Shown here piece after piece: positions 24,421 through 36,154 of a stretch of DNA of 64,000 bases. The DNA is from Quercus robur (taxonomy: Eukaryota; Streptophyta; Magnoliopsida; Fagales; Fagaceae): positions 40,678,843 to 40,742,842 of the forward strand of contig NC_065538.1 of the NCBI RefSeq assembly GCF_932294415.1, written 5' to 3'. The first letter of the stretch is position 1; each line of letters opens with the position of its first letter. The notes below the pieces were generated by a model that saw nothing but the letters and a program-made list of their open reading frames with translations, did not search any database and was not told the origin of the DNA. Both the position numbers and the translations under genes were made by a program.

Positions 24421-24659
24421 CTAGACGTTCTGGACCGTTCTCAAGTAGGTATTCCGGGCTTTTTTGGGCAACCCAGAAGTTGCCGTGCCCCCTACAATCA
24501 TCCTTATGTCTCCAATGGGCGGCCTTGGGCGCTCATTCTCCCGTCACAGAGCCTGTTCTTGGGGTGGATCCGTTCTATCCTTGCTAACGAACCTCTGTAA
24601 CTTCCCCCATCTTATAAAAGCCTTTATCTGCTGTTTCAAATCGTAGCAATCAGTTGTAT

Positions 24660-25871
24660 CGTGCCTGTGGTCTCAATGGAAGCGACAGTACTTGTCCCTT
24701 GGCCTCTTGCTGGGATCTCCCTTCAGCTTGCCGGGAAACGTCAGGGTTCCTTCGTATTTGATCTGCATTAAGACCTGATCTATTGGGGCAGTTAACGGGG
24801 TGAAGCTGGTGAACCTCCCAGTGGGGGGTTTGGAGTGTCTATCATCCCATCGTTCTCTGGTTCTAGCCATCTTTCACCCCCTATCTTGCCGTGTGTCCTC
24901 CTGTCTTTCCCTCTTTCTGGGCTTCTCCTCGCGGGCCAGCAGTACGTCTTTCGCTTTCATATATTTGGTAGCCCTGTATAGCACATCCGACATGGTCTTT
25001 GGATCGTTCTTGTATAGAGAAAATATGAACTTACCCTTCCATAACCCATTAGTGAATGTTGCCACGAGTATTTTGTCATCCGCTTCATCGATTGAGAGTG
25101 CCTCCTTGTTGAATCGAGTTATGTAGGACCTCAGTGTCTCGTCCTCCCGCTGCTTTATGTTCATCAGACATGCCGTAGACTTTTTATACCTGTGTCCCCC
25201 AATGAAGTGCGATGCGAATTGGGCGCTTAGCTCCTTGAAGGAACTGATGGAGTTGGGTGTCAGCCTGCTGAACCATATCCTTGTGGGGCCCTTTAGCGTG
25301 GTGGGGAAGGCCCTATACATGATCTCGTCTAGTATCCCTTGGAGGTGCATCAAGGTATTGAAAGATTCCAAGTGATCCAAAGGGTCCTTGTTTCCGTCAT
25401 AGTTTTCCACCTGCATTGTTCAAAACTTTGGCGGTAGGGGAAGGAATTGACGGATGTGGTGAAGGGTGAATCGGTTCGGTGGACCAAGTCGTCGAAATCA
25501 CTGGAGACTCTTCCCTTGAGTGCGCTCATCATGCACTCCATCCGTTCCTTCATCATCTGCATCTCCTCAACGATGGTGGGTGGGGCCGTATCGATGAGGA
25601 ATGGCCGGCTCACATCTGGTCTATTCGGGGCGTTGCTACCCTCCGGTTCCTCCTGGTTCCTATGATCAGCGCTGTCACCTTCTTGATCTTCCTTTTGATT
25701 GCCCATCGTCACGTTCTTCTATTGCAGCTGTTCTTCTAGGGTTTGGTTTTGTTTAGTGAGGTGCTCCACGGCCGCGGTTAGGGCCTGTACTTGTCTCTTG
25801 AAAGCAGTCAAGCGTGGCTCGTCTCCCTGAATGTTCTTGGTGGTGGTCGCCATCGAGCGAGTAAGAACCAT
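24660..25871 (-). pseudogene. Tat-lineage gag remnant
   Basis: Opens at the ATG 25871-25869 (MVLTRSMATTTKNIQG), passes an in-frame stop after EEQLQ, and continues with the gag core near 25416-24874 (YDGNKDPLDHLESF, FPTTLKGPTRIWFSRL, YITRFNKE). A knuckle-like segment near 24680-24610 reads CRFH, stop, DHRHDTTDC. The gag core matches the common plant retrotransposon gag domain. Stops and frame changes between the pieces show it is inactive. Confidence 0.85.
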
Positions 25872-25946
25872 GCAACTCTTAGTCTGGGAAGCGTTTGTTA
25901 TGGCATATAAGTCTTACGCTTGTTTCCCACAGATGACACTAACTAA

Positions 25947-26554
25947 TGATGCCATAAATATCACTAGTGAGCTACACGATCTTCGCACGCTCGTAATGAT
26001 ACCTGCACAGCAAAGAGAGAAAACCTAACAGAGAGCACCGGTGTGGTGCCGGCCAAATACCCTCTGAAGGTCAAGTTAGAACTATTCTCACAACTCTAGG
26101 GTGCTAGAGAGGGGTAAATTATGCGTACCTTGATTTGTGAGGGTATTGGGGCTTTTATAGTAGTAGAAGGTTAACCTCTCCTCCTTGGTGTAGAAGTATT
26201 TTCCTTATAGGAATCCTCTTGAATAGTCCCAAACATGATGGGCAAGACATTTCCTTATAGAGAAGATATTCATTAATGCATGTATCTTCCAGAATCCTCT
26301 TTGTGCTAGGATTCCTATTTGCCTTGGGATCTTGTGGTGGTTAAGTGTGTGTCGCAAGTATTTCTATCTAGGGTTTCTGGCTGCCACGTGGGTGCTTATG
26401 TGGGCGCTTGATCCATTCTTGTTGCATCTGTTTATGCAGGATCTGTCCATAACAGACCTTTGCACAATTGGGCTCGCCCTCTATCGACCCTCGGACGTAG
26501 ATCCGTCAAGCCCACATCATGGAGATCCATCAACCTAGATTTTTACCCTCTTCA
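25947..26554 (-). repeat. Tat-lineage element 5' LTR
   Basis: 608 bases, TGAAGAGGGT...GGCATCA on the - strand. Just inside it (- strand, about 25921-25940) is GTGTCATCTGTGGGAAA, a degraded form of the GGCGCC(G)TCTGTGGGAA sequence usual after Tat/Athila-type LTRs, and so the probable primer-binding region. Confidence 0.85.
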
Positions 26555-26559
26555 AAATC

Positions 26560-27290
26560 TAACTAGTATTTTGGGTATTACCAAACCCCTATTACTGAGA
26601 AACTCATTATAGCCTCCTTCCATATGGAGCAAGAAGCTCAAGTCCGGTTCCAGGATGCAAAAGAGACTGGAGTGTTTTCATATTGGGATAGTATGGAACA
26701 AGTTTACATGTGAGATTTGGCTCAACTCCTTATGATGATCCTATGGAGGCTCTTACTAAGTTGAGGCAAACTTCAACTGTGGCTGTGTATAAGGCAGAGT
26801 TTGAAGCTTTGTCTAACAGAATTAAGGGCTTATCTCTAATGCATAAGCTAAGCTGTTTCTTGAGTGGGCTGAAGAATGAAATACGATTGCCAGTGAGGAT
26901 GCTTACTCCACAATCTCTAAATGCAGCTTTTGGTTTGGCTAAGATTCTAGAGGAATACATGGTAAGCTGCAAGAGGAGTTCTAAGTCTCAATAAGAAATA
27001 GGTAAGCCATCTATCTTGGGTTTCCCTAAAGTTAGTACCTTTGTAGAAGCTAAGTCAAAAATTTCAATTAAAAGAATTTCCCCTGCTCAAATGGATGAAA
27101 GAAAGAAAAAGGGCTTAGGCTATAATTGTGATGAAAATGGGGTCCTAGCCATAAATGTAAAAGTGCAAAATTATTTCTTCTTGAGGGTATAGAATTTGTG
27201 TCAGATTCACAATCTGGGGTCAACATTACTAAGTTAGAGGAAGAAGTTGGTAGTCCAATTAGTGAAGTGTAGAACTCTAATACTAATTCA
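26560..27290 (+). pseudogene. Chromovirus gag, second part
   Basis: Continues in phase from WVYKS across the removed insertion. The next codons read N, stop, Y, F where relatives have NQYF, so the stop at 26564-26566 is probably a changed CAG. The core continues with FGSTPYDDPMEALTKLRQ and LPVRMLTPQSLNAAFGLAK. A degraded zinc knuckle follows (ISPAQMDERKKKGLGYNCDE, then a frameshift) near 27085-27170. Gag builds the particle that packages element RNA. Several stops show it is dead. Confidence 0.82.
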
Positions 27291-27302
27291 AATGAGGTTG
27301 AG

Positions 27303-30300
27303 ATGACTCTATATATCTTAATTAGTACATTAATGCCTGGTACTATAAGGGTTAAGGGTAGAATTAATGGTGTTAGTTTGGTAATCTTGTTAGATACAGG
27401 CAGCACTCACAATTTCATTGATGCAGCAATAGTATCTAGCTTGCATTTATTTGTTAATTATTCACAGACCTTGGAAGTTAAGGTAGCTAATGGTGCTATA
27501 GTTAAGACTCAAGGGTTTTGCAACAAGGTACCAGTGTGTATTCAAGGGGAAGAATTTTTCATTTAGTTCCATGTACTTCCACTTAGGGGCTATGATGTTG
27601 TATTGGAAACTCAGTGGCTTACTTCTCTTGGCGACATTCAATGGAATTTCTAGCTTTTAACTATGGGGTTCTGTTATAAGCATCATCGAGTTCTTTTGCA
27701 AGGGATGAAGTAGTCAGGTTCTCATCTCTTGGATGGTGATCAATTCTTTAAGGCTCCAATCAAGAAGGGGCTATTTGTACATATCTCAGCACCCTCTTCA
27801 ATTGAAATGCAAACTCCTTTACTTGCAGAAGTGGTAGATTTACTTTAGGAATTTGCTCAAGTCTTTGACACTCTAGTGGGTTTACCTCCTTCTAGGGGAC
27901 ATGAACACCAAATTACTCTCAATGAAGGGGTTTAACCAGTTTGCCAAAGGCCATACTGGTATCATTTTTATAAAAAAAAAAAAATGAAATAGAAAAGATA
28001 GTGAAAGAGTTATTAGCCGTTGGATCTATAAGGAATAGCTATAGCCCCTTTGCATCACCACTCTTGTTGGTTAGGAAAGCAAATGGATCTTGGCGGATGT
28101 GTATTGATTATAGGGCACTTAACTTGAATACAGTTAAGGACAAATTTCCTATCCCTATTATTGATGAAATTCTTGATGAGTTGAATGGTGCCTGTATTTT
28201 TTCTAAGCTTGACTTAAGGTCTGGCTACCACCAAATTAGAATGAGAGATCAGGACATTCCTAAGATAGCATTTAGAACCCATGAGGGACATTATGAGTTC
28301 TTGGTTAGCCCATTTGGCATCACTAATGCACGTTCAACATTTCAATCTCTAATGAACCATGTGCTTAAACCTTTTCTTAGAAGGTTTGTCTTGGTGTTCT
28401 TTGATGATATTCTAATCTATAGTAAATCCTTGGCTGACCATGTTTCTCATCTTAGAGCATTTTTGGAGGTATTGGCTAAGAATTAGCTATTTGCTAAGAA
28501 GTCATGTGGTGAGGTTCAATATTTGGGGCACCTAATCTTTGGTGAAGGTGTGTAAACAAATCCTAAAAAGACTATGGCAATGCAGCAATGACCTACTCCT
28601 ATGGATGTTAAGGCTTTGAGGGGATTCTTAGGCCTTACTAGCTATTATAGGAAATTTGTAAAGGGCTATGGGTAGATTGCAGCCCCATTGACTGCTCTTT
28701 TAAAAAATGATTCTTTTTCTTGGAATGAAGAAACTAATCTAGCTTTTCAAAATCTTAAGCTAGCTATGTCCAATCCACTTGTTTCAGCTCTACCAAATTT
28801 TGATAAAACATTTGTGGTTGAGTGTAATGCTTCGGGTAGAGGGGTGGGAGCTGTATTGATGCAGGAAGGGATGCCTATAGCTTTTCATAGCCAAGCTCTT
28901 AAAGGTAGGAATTTGGCTTTATCAACTTATGAGAGGGAATTGCTAGCCTTGGTTACTGTTATACACAAATGGAGGCCATATTTGATAGGAAGGCCTTTTC
29001 TAGTGAAGATAGATCAGTAAAGCCTTAAATACCTTTTGGAGCAGAAGATTGATACTCCAGCTCAACAAAAATGGATTACCAAGTTGTTAGGGTATGCTTT
29101 TATTGTTAAATGCAAGAGAGGAAAGGAGAATGTGGTGACTGATGCTCTGTCCAGGCAGGTGGAGGTTGGTGAAACTTCTTCTCAGGAGGATTTTTGTGCA
29201 TGATTTCATTTCTCACTCCTGACTAGTTAGTCTAGCTTAAAGCTAGCTATGCTACTAATCCATTGATTCAGAGTATTTTGGAGGTTTTTCAATCAATGGG
29301 GGATGGTCCTAAGGGTTTCACTATGCAAAATGGATCGCTTTTATAAAAGGGCAGAATTTATTTGGGTACTTGTGATTCCTTGAAGACAGCCATCTTGCAG
29401 CAAGTTCATGATGGTCCTTTGGGTGATCATTCAGGCTATCTTAAAAGTTTATACAGGGTTCAAAGGGATTTCTATTGGCCTAAGTTAAGAGTTGATGTTA
29501 GGAAGTATGTCAAGGAGTGTGATACTTGTCAAAGGCTCAAGCATGAAACCTGCAATCTAGCTGGTTTGTTACAACCCTTACCTATACCAAAGAAGCCTTA
29601 GGTAGCTATAAGCATGGATTTTGTTGAGGGTCTTCCAAAATCCCAAATGAAAGATGTGATTTTAGTGGCGGTGGACAGGTTTACTAAGTTTGTCCATTTT
29701 GTAGCTTTGTCTCATCCATATACTTCTTCTAAGGTAGCAAGTTTCTACATGCATCATGTGTTCAAGTTACATGGTATGCCTACTTCAATAGTCAGTGACA
29801 GGGATCCTATCTTCACTTTTCATTTTTGGCAAGAGTTGATGAAGCTTCAAGGCATTCAGCTGGCCATGTCTTCAACCTATCACCCTTAAACAGATGGCCA
29901 AACTAAGGTTATGAATAAAAGTCTTGAGCTTTACTTGAGAGCATTTGCAGCTAATAAACCAGCTTCTTGGGTTGAATGGTTGCCCCTTGCCGAATTTTTG
30001 TTTAACACCAATTTCCATACCTCTCTCAAGCTTACTCCATTTACGGCCTTGTATGGATATCCCCCTCTTAGGCTTATGGACTATATTCCAGGCACAACAA
30101 AGGTGGAAAGCGTGGATGCTCATTTGAAATCCAAACAACAATTGACTTCTTTGTTGAGGCATAATCTGGTGGTAGCTCAAGAGAGGATGAAGATATATTT
30201 TGACAAGCACAAAACTGAAAGGAGTTTTGCAGTGGGAGATTGGGTGTTTCTTAGACTTCAAGCTTATAAACAGAAGTCCCTTAAGCACCACCAAGTGCAA

Positions 30301-30623
30301 AATTTATCTCCCAAGTATTATGGCCCATTCTAGATTCTGTAAAGGATTGGTGAGGTGTCATATAGGTTGGATCTACCCCTAGTTCTAAGCTACATCCTAC
30401 CTTTCATGTTTCTTGCTTGAAGTCTAAGCTTGGGCAAAATGTGGTCTCTATTCCAACCTTACCACCTACTGACTTGGATGGAGTTGTCACTTCAGAACCA
30501 GCAGTTGTACTACAAGAAAGAACTCATCAACTTCGTAGTAGAACCATCACTCAAGTTTTTATCCAATGGCAAGGAGAAGGTCCTGAAGATACTACTTGGG
30601 AGAGTTTGTATATCATGCAATAG
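27303..30623 (+). pseudogene. Chromovirus pol with C-terminal chromodomain
   Basis: Domains in order: aspartic protease LLDTGSTHNF near 27387; reverse transcriptase 27984-28486 with [22 protein letters not shown] and the catalytic FFDD box near 28400; RNase H 28688-29160, whose expected Asp motif reads VECNASGRG; integrase zinc region with CDTCQRLK near 29520; integrase core MDFVEGLP and SDRDPIF; GYPPLR; and a chromodomain-like end FIQWQGEGPEDTTWE near 30560. The chromodomain normally directs insertion to particular chromatin. Stops lie at conserved positions, for example 28484-28486 (before LFAKKS), 29018-29020, 29887-29889 (in HPQTDGQ), 30331-30333 and 30340-30342. Confidence 0.9.
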
Positions 30624-30668
30624 AGGTTCCCCCACCTTGTGGGCAAGGTCTTATAAAGGGAAGAGTAT

Positions 30669-31021
30669 TGTTAGGATTACTCATTAATACTTTACTCATT
30701 AACACTCATTGATACACTTAATTCAATATGATAGACACTGATAGCTACTGCAATATGAGTTTGTTAGAGTTAGTTACATTAACCGTTGGTATAGTGAGTT
30801 AGTTGACAGTTGTGTGTTAGTTGGTCAGTTACCGAAGGCATATGCTAAGGGAGTAGTATAAGAGAGCAACAACGTGTATATTAGAAATTCAAGCAAACAG
30901 ATGTAATGTTCAATGATTTTTCTGTCTGTTCTCTCTATTCTTCTCTCTATTCTTCTTATTCTTTGGAGGCCCAACTAACCTCGAATCCAGCTACTCTGTC
31001 AATTCCTTCCCACTCTTTATA
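30669..31021 (+). repeat. Chromovirus 3' LTR
   Basis: Starts TGTTAGGATTAC after the purine-rich tract AAAGGGAAGAGTAT and ends CTTTATA, where the 5' copy has CTTTACA. The change from CA to TA at the last dinucleotide fits C-to-T decay. The target duplication AGGCC follows. Confidence 0.9.
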
Positions 31022-31026
31022 AGGCC

Positions 31027-34000
31027 TGATGTTTGGGTTTTAGATAATGGAGCTACTAACCATATTGTGTGTTCCATGAAATTTTTAACTTCTATTGCTG
31101 CTATTGTTCAGTCTATGGTTGAATTGCCTAATGGGGAAACAACTAAAGTAACACACATAGGAATTGTTACCTTGTCATCTCAATTAACCCTCACTAATGT
31201 TCTATGTGCACATTCTTTCTCTTTCAATCTTTTGTTAGTTAGTACCATTACAAAGTCAACCTTGCTGCCTTGTTTTTCTTTCTTCTTATTGCTTTATACA
31301 AGACCTTATATGCTACAAAACAATTGGAGTGGGCCACATTCTTGATGGATTATACTTGTTGCAAAATTCTAGTCTGTCTTAAGCATCTCTTTCACTTGAC
31401 GACTTCTTATCTGCTCATCACTTCACTGCTTTCTCATCTGTTGCAAAATTTGTCTTTCTTATGGCATTCAAGATTAGGGCATCCATCTGATGTCAAATTT
31501 CAATCTCTAGGTCATGTTTTACCTTCTTTGCTGAATTGTTGTAATAAGGATTGTATTGTTTGTTCTTTGGCAAAACAAAAGAGATTACTGTTTCCTTTTG
31601 ATAATAAAATGTCTGAATTTTCATTTGATTTGATTCATATGGATGAGTGGGGTCCTTTTTCTGTGCCTACTTCAGAAGGTTTCACATAGTTCTTAACTAT
31701 AATGGATGATGCTACTAGAGGAACATGGGTTTTTTTGATGAGATCTAAATCTAAAGTTAGACCTTTTATTCTTTCTTTCTATAATATGGTTCTCACACAG
31801 TTTGGAGTCAAAATCAAATGTATAAGATCAAACAATGCTCTTGAGTTCAATCTATCATAATTTTATAATTCTACTGGCATTATCCATAAAAAAATTGTGT
31901 CTATATCCCTCAACAAAACTCTGTTGTTGAAAGGAAACATCAACATATTCAATTTGTTGCTAAAGCCTTGCAAATTCAATCTAATCTTCCTTTAAAGTTC
32001 TGGGGCGACTGTGTTCTCACAACAATATACCTCATTAGCAGAGTTCCATCACTCATTCTAGCCTACAAAACTCCTTTTGAATTACTTTTTCACAAACCAC
32101 CTTCATATTCTCATCTTAGAGTCTTTGGTTGCTTATGATTTGCTTCCACTATTGCTCAACACAGGTCTATGTTCTCCCCTAGAGCTAGAAAATGCGTTTT
32201 TCTTGGCTATCCTTTCATCATCAAAGGTTATAAATTACTTGATCTTACTACTCATTCTATTTTTATATCTAGAGATGTTATCTTTCATGAACATGTCTTT
32301 CCCTTTTCTATTCAATCCCCTCCTCCACATGTCTCTTCTTCTCCTATACCTACTGTTCCTCTTAGTCCTTCCATTTTCTTACTTGATGCTTCCCTTCCTA
32401 CTCCATCACATCTTAGTTCTGGTTCTCCAACATCCCAACCTTTTCCTTCTGGTCTTTCTAATTCTCGTTCAAAATATCTTGATGATATTATCATTCGGGT
32501 TCATCATGAGCCTAATGATGAGTTCCTTGAAGATGTCCTTGATGTATAGAATGTTCCTGATGTCCAGGATATTCCTAATATTCACTTAGGAGATCAACTG
32601 AACTTATAAGGCTACTTCTTATTTGAAGTCTTACCACTACAACCAAGTAACATCTAGCAGCTCCACTTCAATTCATCAGCTAGGTACTGCCTACCCTCTT
32701 TCTTCTTTTTCTCTCCTATGAGAAGTTATCCCCTTCTTATAAATCCTATTGAAATTTTATCTCTTCAAACACTAAACCTGCATATTACCACCAAGCTGTT
32801 CATGACCCTAAATGGTTAAAAGCCATGGCTGCTGAGATAGTTGCTTTAGAAGCTAACAACACATGGACTCTCACTCCTCTCCCTGCTCATAAGAATCTCA
32901 TTGGTTGCAAATGGGTCTATAGAATCAAATATAAATTTGATGGTTCCATAGAGAGGTATAAGGCGAGATTAGTAGCCAAGAGATTCACACAAAGGAGAGC
33001 ATTAACTACACAGATACATTTTCCCTTGTGGCAAAGATGGTATTTGTCAAATGTCTCTTAGTTGTGGCTACTGTGAAAGGGTGGTTTTTTAACTAGCTTG
33101 ATGTGAACAATGTGTTTCTTCATGGGGATTTGACTGAGGAAGTCTATATGGCTCTCCCACTAGGCTTCCACGGCAAGAGGGAGCTAGTTTGCAAGTTAAA
33201 CAAGTCCCTCTATGGCCTTAAACAAGCATCCAGGCAATAATTCTCTAAGTTTTCTTCTACTTTGATTCAATTGGGCTTCACTCAATCTAAATCTGACTAT
33301 TCTCTCATCACTAGGCAACAAAATAAGTCTTTTAATTGTTTTGTTAGTCTATGTGGATGATGTATTAATTGCAAGCAATGATCAAGAAGAAGTGAATCAG
33401 TGTAAATGCTGCTAGATCAGAAGTTTAAGCTTAAGGATCTAGGTGACTTGATGTTCTTTTTTGACTTGGAAGTGGCTAGATTAGAGAAGGGTATTGTTCT
33501 ATGTCAAAGGAAGTATGCTTTGGAGGTATTAGAAGATGCAGGTTTGTTAGGCTGTAAGCCTATGAAAAAACCAATGGAGAAGAATGTAAAATTGAGCAAA
33601 TATGGTGGTGATGTTCTCCATGATCCCAGTTCATATAGCAGGTTGATTGGGAGGTTATTGTATTTGACTATCACTCGACCAGATATAACCTTTGTTGTGC
33701 ATAAGTTAAGTCAATATATGTCAAAACCAAGGGGGCCACACTTAGCTGCTACACATAGAATTCTACAATACTTGAAGAATGTACCAGGTATAGGGATTTT
33801 CTTTTCCTCAAGTGCAGAACTTCATGTAAAGGGATTTGCAAACTCAGATTGGGCCTCATGTCCAGACACTCAAAGATCAGTGACAGGTTAATGTATTTTC
33901 CTTGGTGATTCACTGATATCTTGGAAGTCAAAGAAGCAATCCACAATCTCTAGATCATCAGCAGAAGCTGAGTACAAGTCCATGGCTATTGCAACCTGTG

Positions 34001-34320
34001 AGATAGTTTGGATTTTGTATTTTCTAAGAGATATTCAAATTGAACATAATAGGGAAGCTTTGTTGTTTTGTGATAGTCAATAAGCTATTCACATTGGTTC
34101 AAATCCTATGTTCCACGAGAGAACTGAACAAATAGAGATTGACTACCACGTTGTTAGAGACAAAATGTATGCAAAAGTGATCAAATTGATCCATGTTAAA
34201 ACATGGTGTCAACTGGCTGATTTGTTAATTAAAGCCTTGGGTTTGAATCAGTTTTGTAGTCTCCTTTCCAAGATGGGCATAGTGAACATTCACTCACCAT
34301 CTGTCCATCTTGAGGGGGAG
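31027..34320 (+). pseudogene. Copia pol: protease, integrase, reverse transcriptase, RNase H
   Basis: Order of motifs: protease DNGATNH near 31048; GAG-pre-integrase WHSRLGHP and a CxxC partner (31460-31580); integrase start HMDEWGPF near 31637; a degraded integrase core to about 32160; the hinge region; the reverse transcriptase start W-T-L-T-P-L and [10 protein letters not shown] (32870-32930); [11 protein letters not shown] near 33100; the catalytic YVDD box near 33350; LKDLGDL (33420); RNase H with SRSSAEAEY near 33955. It ends at HLEGEYQNHK before a polypurine tract GAGGGGGAG (34312-34320). Stops and frameshifts interrupt it in several places, so no polyprotein can be made. Confidence 0.88.
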
Positions 34321-35233
34321 TATCAGAATCACAAGTGATGATGTTGAAAATCGTCAATAAGCTACACAGTTTCCACGTGCTCCAGACAACACCTGCACAA
34401 CAAAAAGGAGAGAAAAGCCTACAAAGAGTACCAGTGTGGTACTGGCCGAATGCCCTTCGAAGGATAAGTTAGAACTTTTACAAACTCCAGAGGGCCAGAG
34501 CTTGGGTGAATTATGTGTACCTTGTTTTTTTAGGGCTTGGGGTTTTTATAGTAGAGTAGTACCAACTTTTTCTTTCTTGGTCAAGAAGGTATTTCCTTAT
34601 GGAGAAAACCCTAATAAATGTACGTATTTTGTGGGATCCTCCGCATATAGGGGTTCCTTGACTAGGGTCAATCGTAGAGTACAAGATATTTCCATTTAGG
34701 ATTCCTTGGAGATTACTTAAGTCATGTGGATGCCACGTGGCATTGCAACCGTCCACTTGGTATCCGTCTACTTTTTATCTGTCCATCTCCTTGCATATTC
34801 GCACCGTCTCCCTCCATTACTTTGAGCTTAAAGCACTGTCGCTCGTGACCGATTTAGTAGAGTGAGACCATCTACATCCTTTTTATCCTCTTCAACAAGC
34901 AAGAAAGGTCACAGTTGCAGCTAGAAGAAAGAAATGAAGAAGACAAAATCAGTTGTAAAATGAAGAAGAAGAAGAAGAAGACAAACGATTGTAGCTTAGT
35001 GTTATGTACAAGAACTACCTATAGCTTTTTTGTTTGTTTGTTACAAGTTAGTTTTAAATCACACGTGTTAGGCACGTGAGTCTTTAGTAGTTAGTTTTAT
35101 ATGTTAGATTAGTTAGTTATTTTTTGTTAAGCCTAGCTTAGCATCTGAGTTGTATATATACTCAATGTATTGTATTATTGTTAATGCAATATCATTTTTC
35201 CAAATCTCCTTTGCTTTTGATTTCCTTTTGATA
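34321..35233 (+). repeat. Copia 3' LTR, split by a solo LTR
   Basis: Begins TATCAGAATCACAAG directly after the polypurine tract. It is interrupted at 34336-34894 by another LTR, resumes with CAAGAAAGGTCACAGTTGC and ends TTTTGATA before the target duplication. Without the insert and its duplicated ACAAG it is about 349 bases, matching the 342-base 5' LTR. Confidence 0.87.
34336..34894 (-). mobile_element. Solo LTR of a Tat-lineage relative inside the Copia 3' LTR
   Basis: Read on + it runs TGATGATG...CTCTTCA and is flanked by the perfect 5-bp duplication ACAAG (34331-34335 and 34895-34899). Its sequence is clearly related to the LTRs at 16057-16667 and 25947-26554, for example AGCTACAC, CCAGTGTGGTACTGGCCGAA and the TTTTTATCCTCTTCA end. 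It is diverged and about 50 bases shorter. No internal region is present, so it arose by LTR-LTR recombination after insertion. The strand follows the coding direction of the related full element. Confidence 0.88.
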
Positions 35234-35238
35234 ATTAC

Positions 35239-36149
35239 ATGTACGGGAGGTCTTGTAAGTTTGATTGTATAGTAATTTATTCATAGTCGATTTGATGAAT
35301 TGGGCTCGGCCCCAAAGTGTTTTTCTCTATTAGTTTTTCACTTCGTAAACAATTACTGCCTTGTCCGTAACCGGCTAATTAACTGCTGGTATCTAATTTT
35401 AATGGATTGAATTTGGTAGTAAGCCATGCGTAAGAGTAAACAGAACTTTCAAAGATTGACAATATGGGAGTAGAAATTGTAGACGTGGAGAGTATTTTGA
35501 AGAAAATACCATTTGATACGATCAAAGGCTTTTATTTAGACGTGGAAAAAGCTTCATTTAGACATGGAAATTTGACTAATGGATACCGCTTATTATTGAA
35601 AACTGAAAACACTGTAGCGAAATAATTTTTAAATGTATAAATAGTGCCGTGAAACTCAGTTTTAACTTAACATTTGCTGAAATTTGTACTTACGGGTCCC
35701 ATAAACAGTGCATGGGACCAACAGAAAAAATGCCAAACGTAAGGGAGTTTCCTTTTTCAGTGCAATCCAAACTCAACCTTTGCCTTTTTTTTTTTCTTTT
35801 TTTTTTTTTTGAAAAATGAAAGTTCGAAACTTTTTATTTCTTTTGGACTTATGAAAAGAGATTCTGGAATGAGAAAGTCCATTTATGCTGGCGCCAGGAA
35901 ATAAGTGCTTCTATTTTTATTTTTAAAAATTAAGACTAGTTTGTTTCATAGAAATCACTTTTAACATAATTACTAATTTAACACTTGTGCAACTATGTTA
36001 TAATCGTTTCTTTAAATCCAAAAAAATTGCGGGTTATTTTTAAAGTCACAACAATAAATGGAGAATGAGTCATTGAACCTCTGCACAAGATCAAAAATAT
36101 ATTTTTGAATGGATTTTAAAAAAAGAACAGCAATTCTCATGAAATATTA
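35239..36149. other. Non-coding spacer with a MITE-like repeat
   Basis: No gene seen. About 35583-35745 matches, in diverged form, the repeats at 44150-44340 and 63715-64000: AACTGAAAACACTGTA, ATAATTTTTAAATGT, AATAGTGCCGTG and GGGTCCCATAAACAGTGCA. This looks like one family of short non-autonomous transposons. The rest is AT-rich. Confidence 0.45.
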
Positions 36150-36154
36150 TATTT

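Larger units (their letters stand above)
16057..26554 (-). mobile_element. Tat-lineage Ty3/gypsy retrotransposon, innermost layer
   Basis: LTRs at 25947-26554 (5') and 16057-16667 (3') are flanked by the perfect target duplication AAATC (16052-16056 and 26555-26559). On the - strand come gag, protease with a DNGSS site, reverse transcriptase, RNase H followed by a second RNase H-like domain (YTDGSS), and integrase without a chromodomain. A second RNase H is a hallmark of the Tat lineage. Between pol and the 3' LTR lie a minisatellite and an antisense spliced gene. In the first 210 bases of the LTRs nearly all differences are transitions, so decay by deamination is likely. Confidence 0.9.
15362..31021 (+). 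mobile_element. Ty3/gypsy chromovirus, middle layer of the nest
   Basis: LTRs at 15362-15704 and 30669-31021 are flanked by the perfect target duplication AGGCC (15357-15361 and 31022-31026). The order gag, protease, reverse transcriptase, RNase H, integrase, chromodomain places it among plant chromoviruses. It inserted into the protease region of the Copia element and was itself later entered by the Tat-lineage element. Many stop codons inactivate it. Confidence 0.92.
13699..35233 (+). mobile_element. Copia LTR retrotransposon, outermost layer of a three-level nest
   Basis: Bounded by direct LTRs at 13699-14040 and 34321-35233 and by the 5-bp target duplication ATTAC (13694-13698 and 35234-35238). 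With later insertions removed, the body is the order gag, protease, integrase, reverse transcriptase, RNase H, which defines Copia. The LTR ends are TATCA...TGATA instead of TG...CA. Integrity is lost: gag is frameshifted, pol has stops, a chromovirus sits in the protease region and a solo LTR sits in the 3' LTR. Confidence 0.9.

Noticed and set aside
32077..32589. 170-codon Leu-rich frame resembling a membrane protein
   Set aside because: It is an out-of-frame reading of the Copia integrase-RT hinge region. The true frame in the same place (32169-32549) fits the family.
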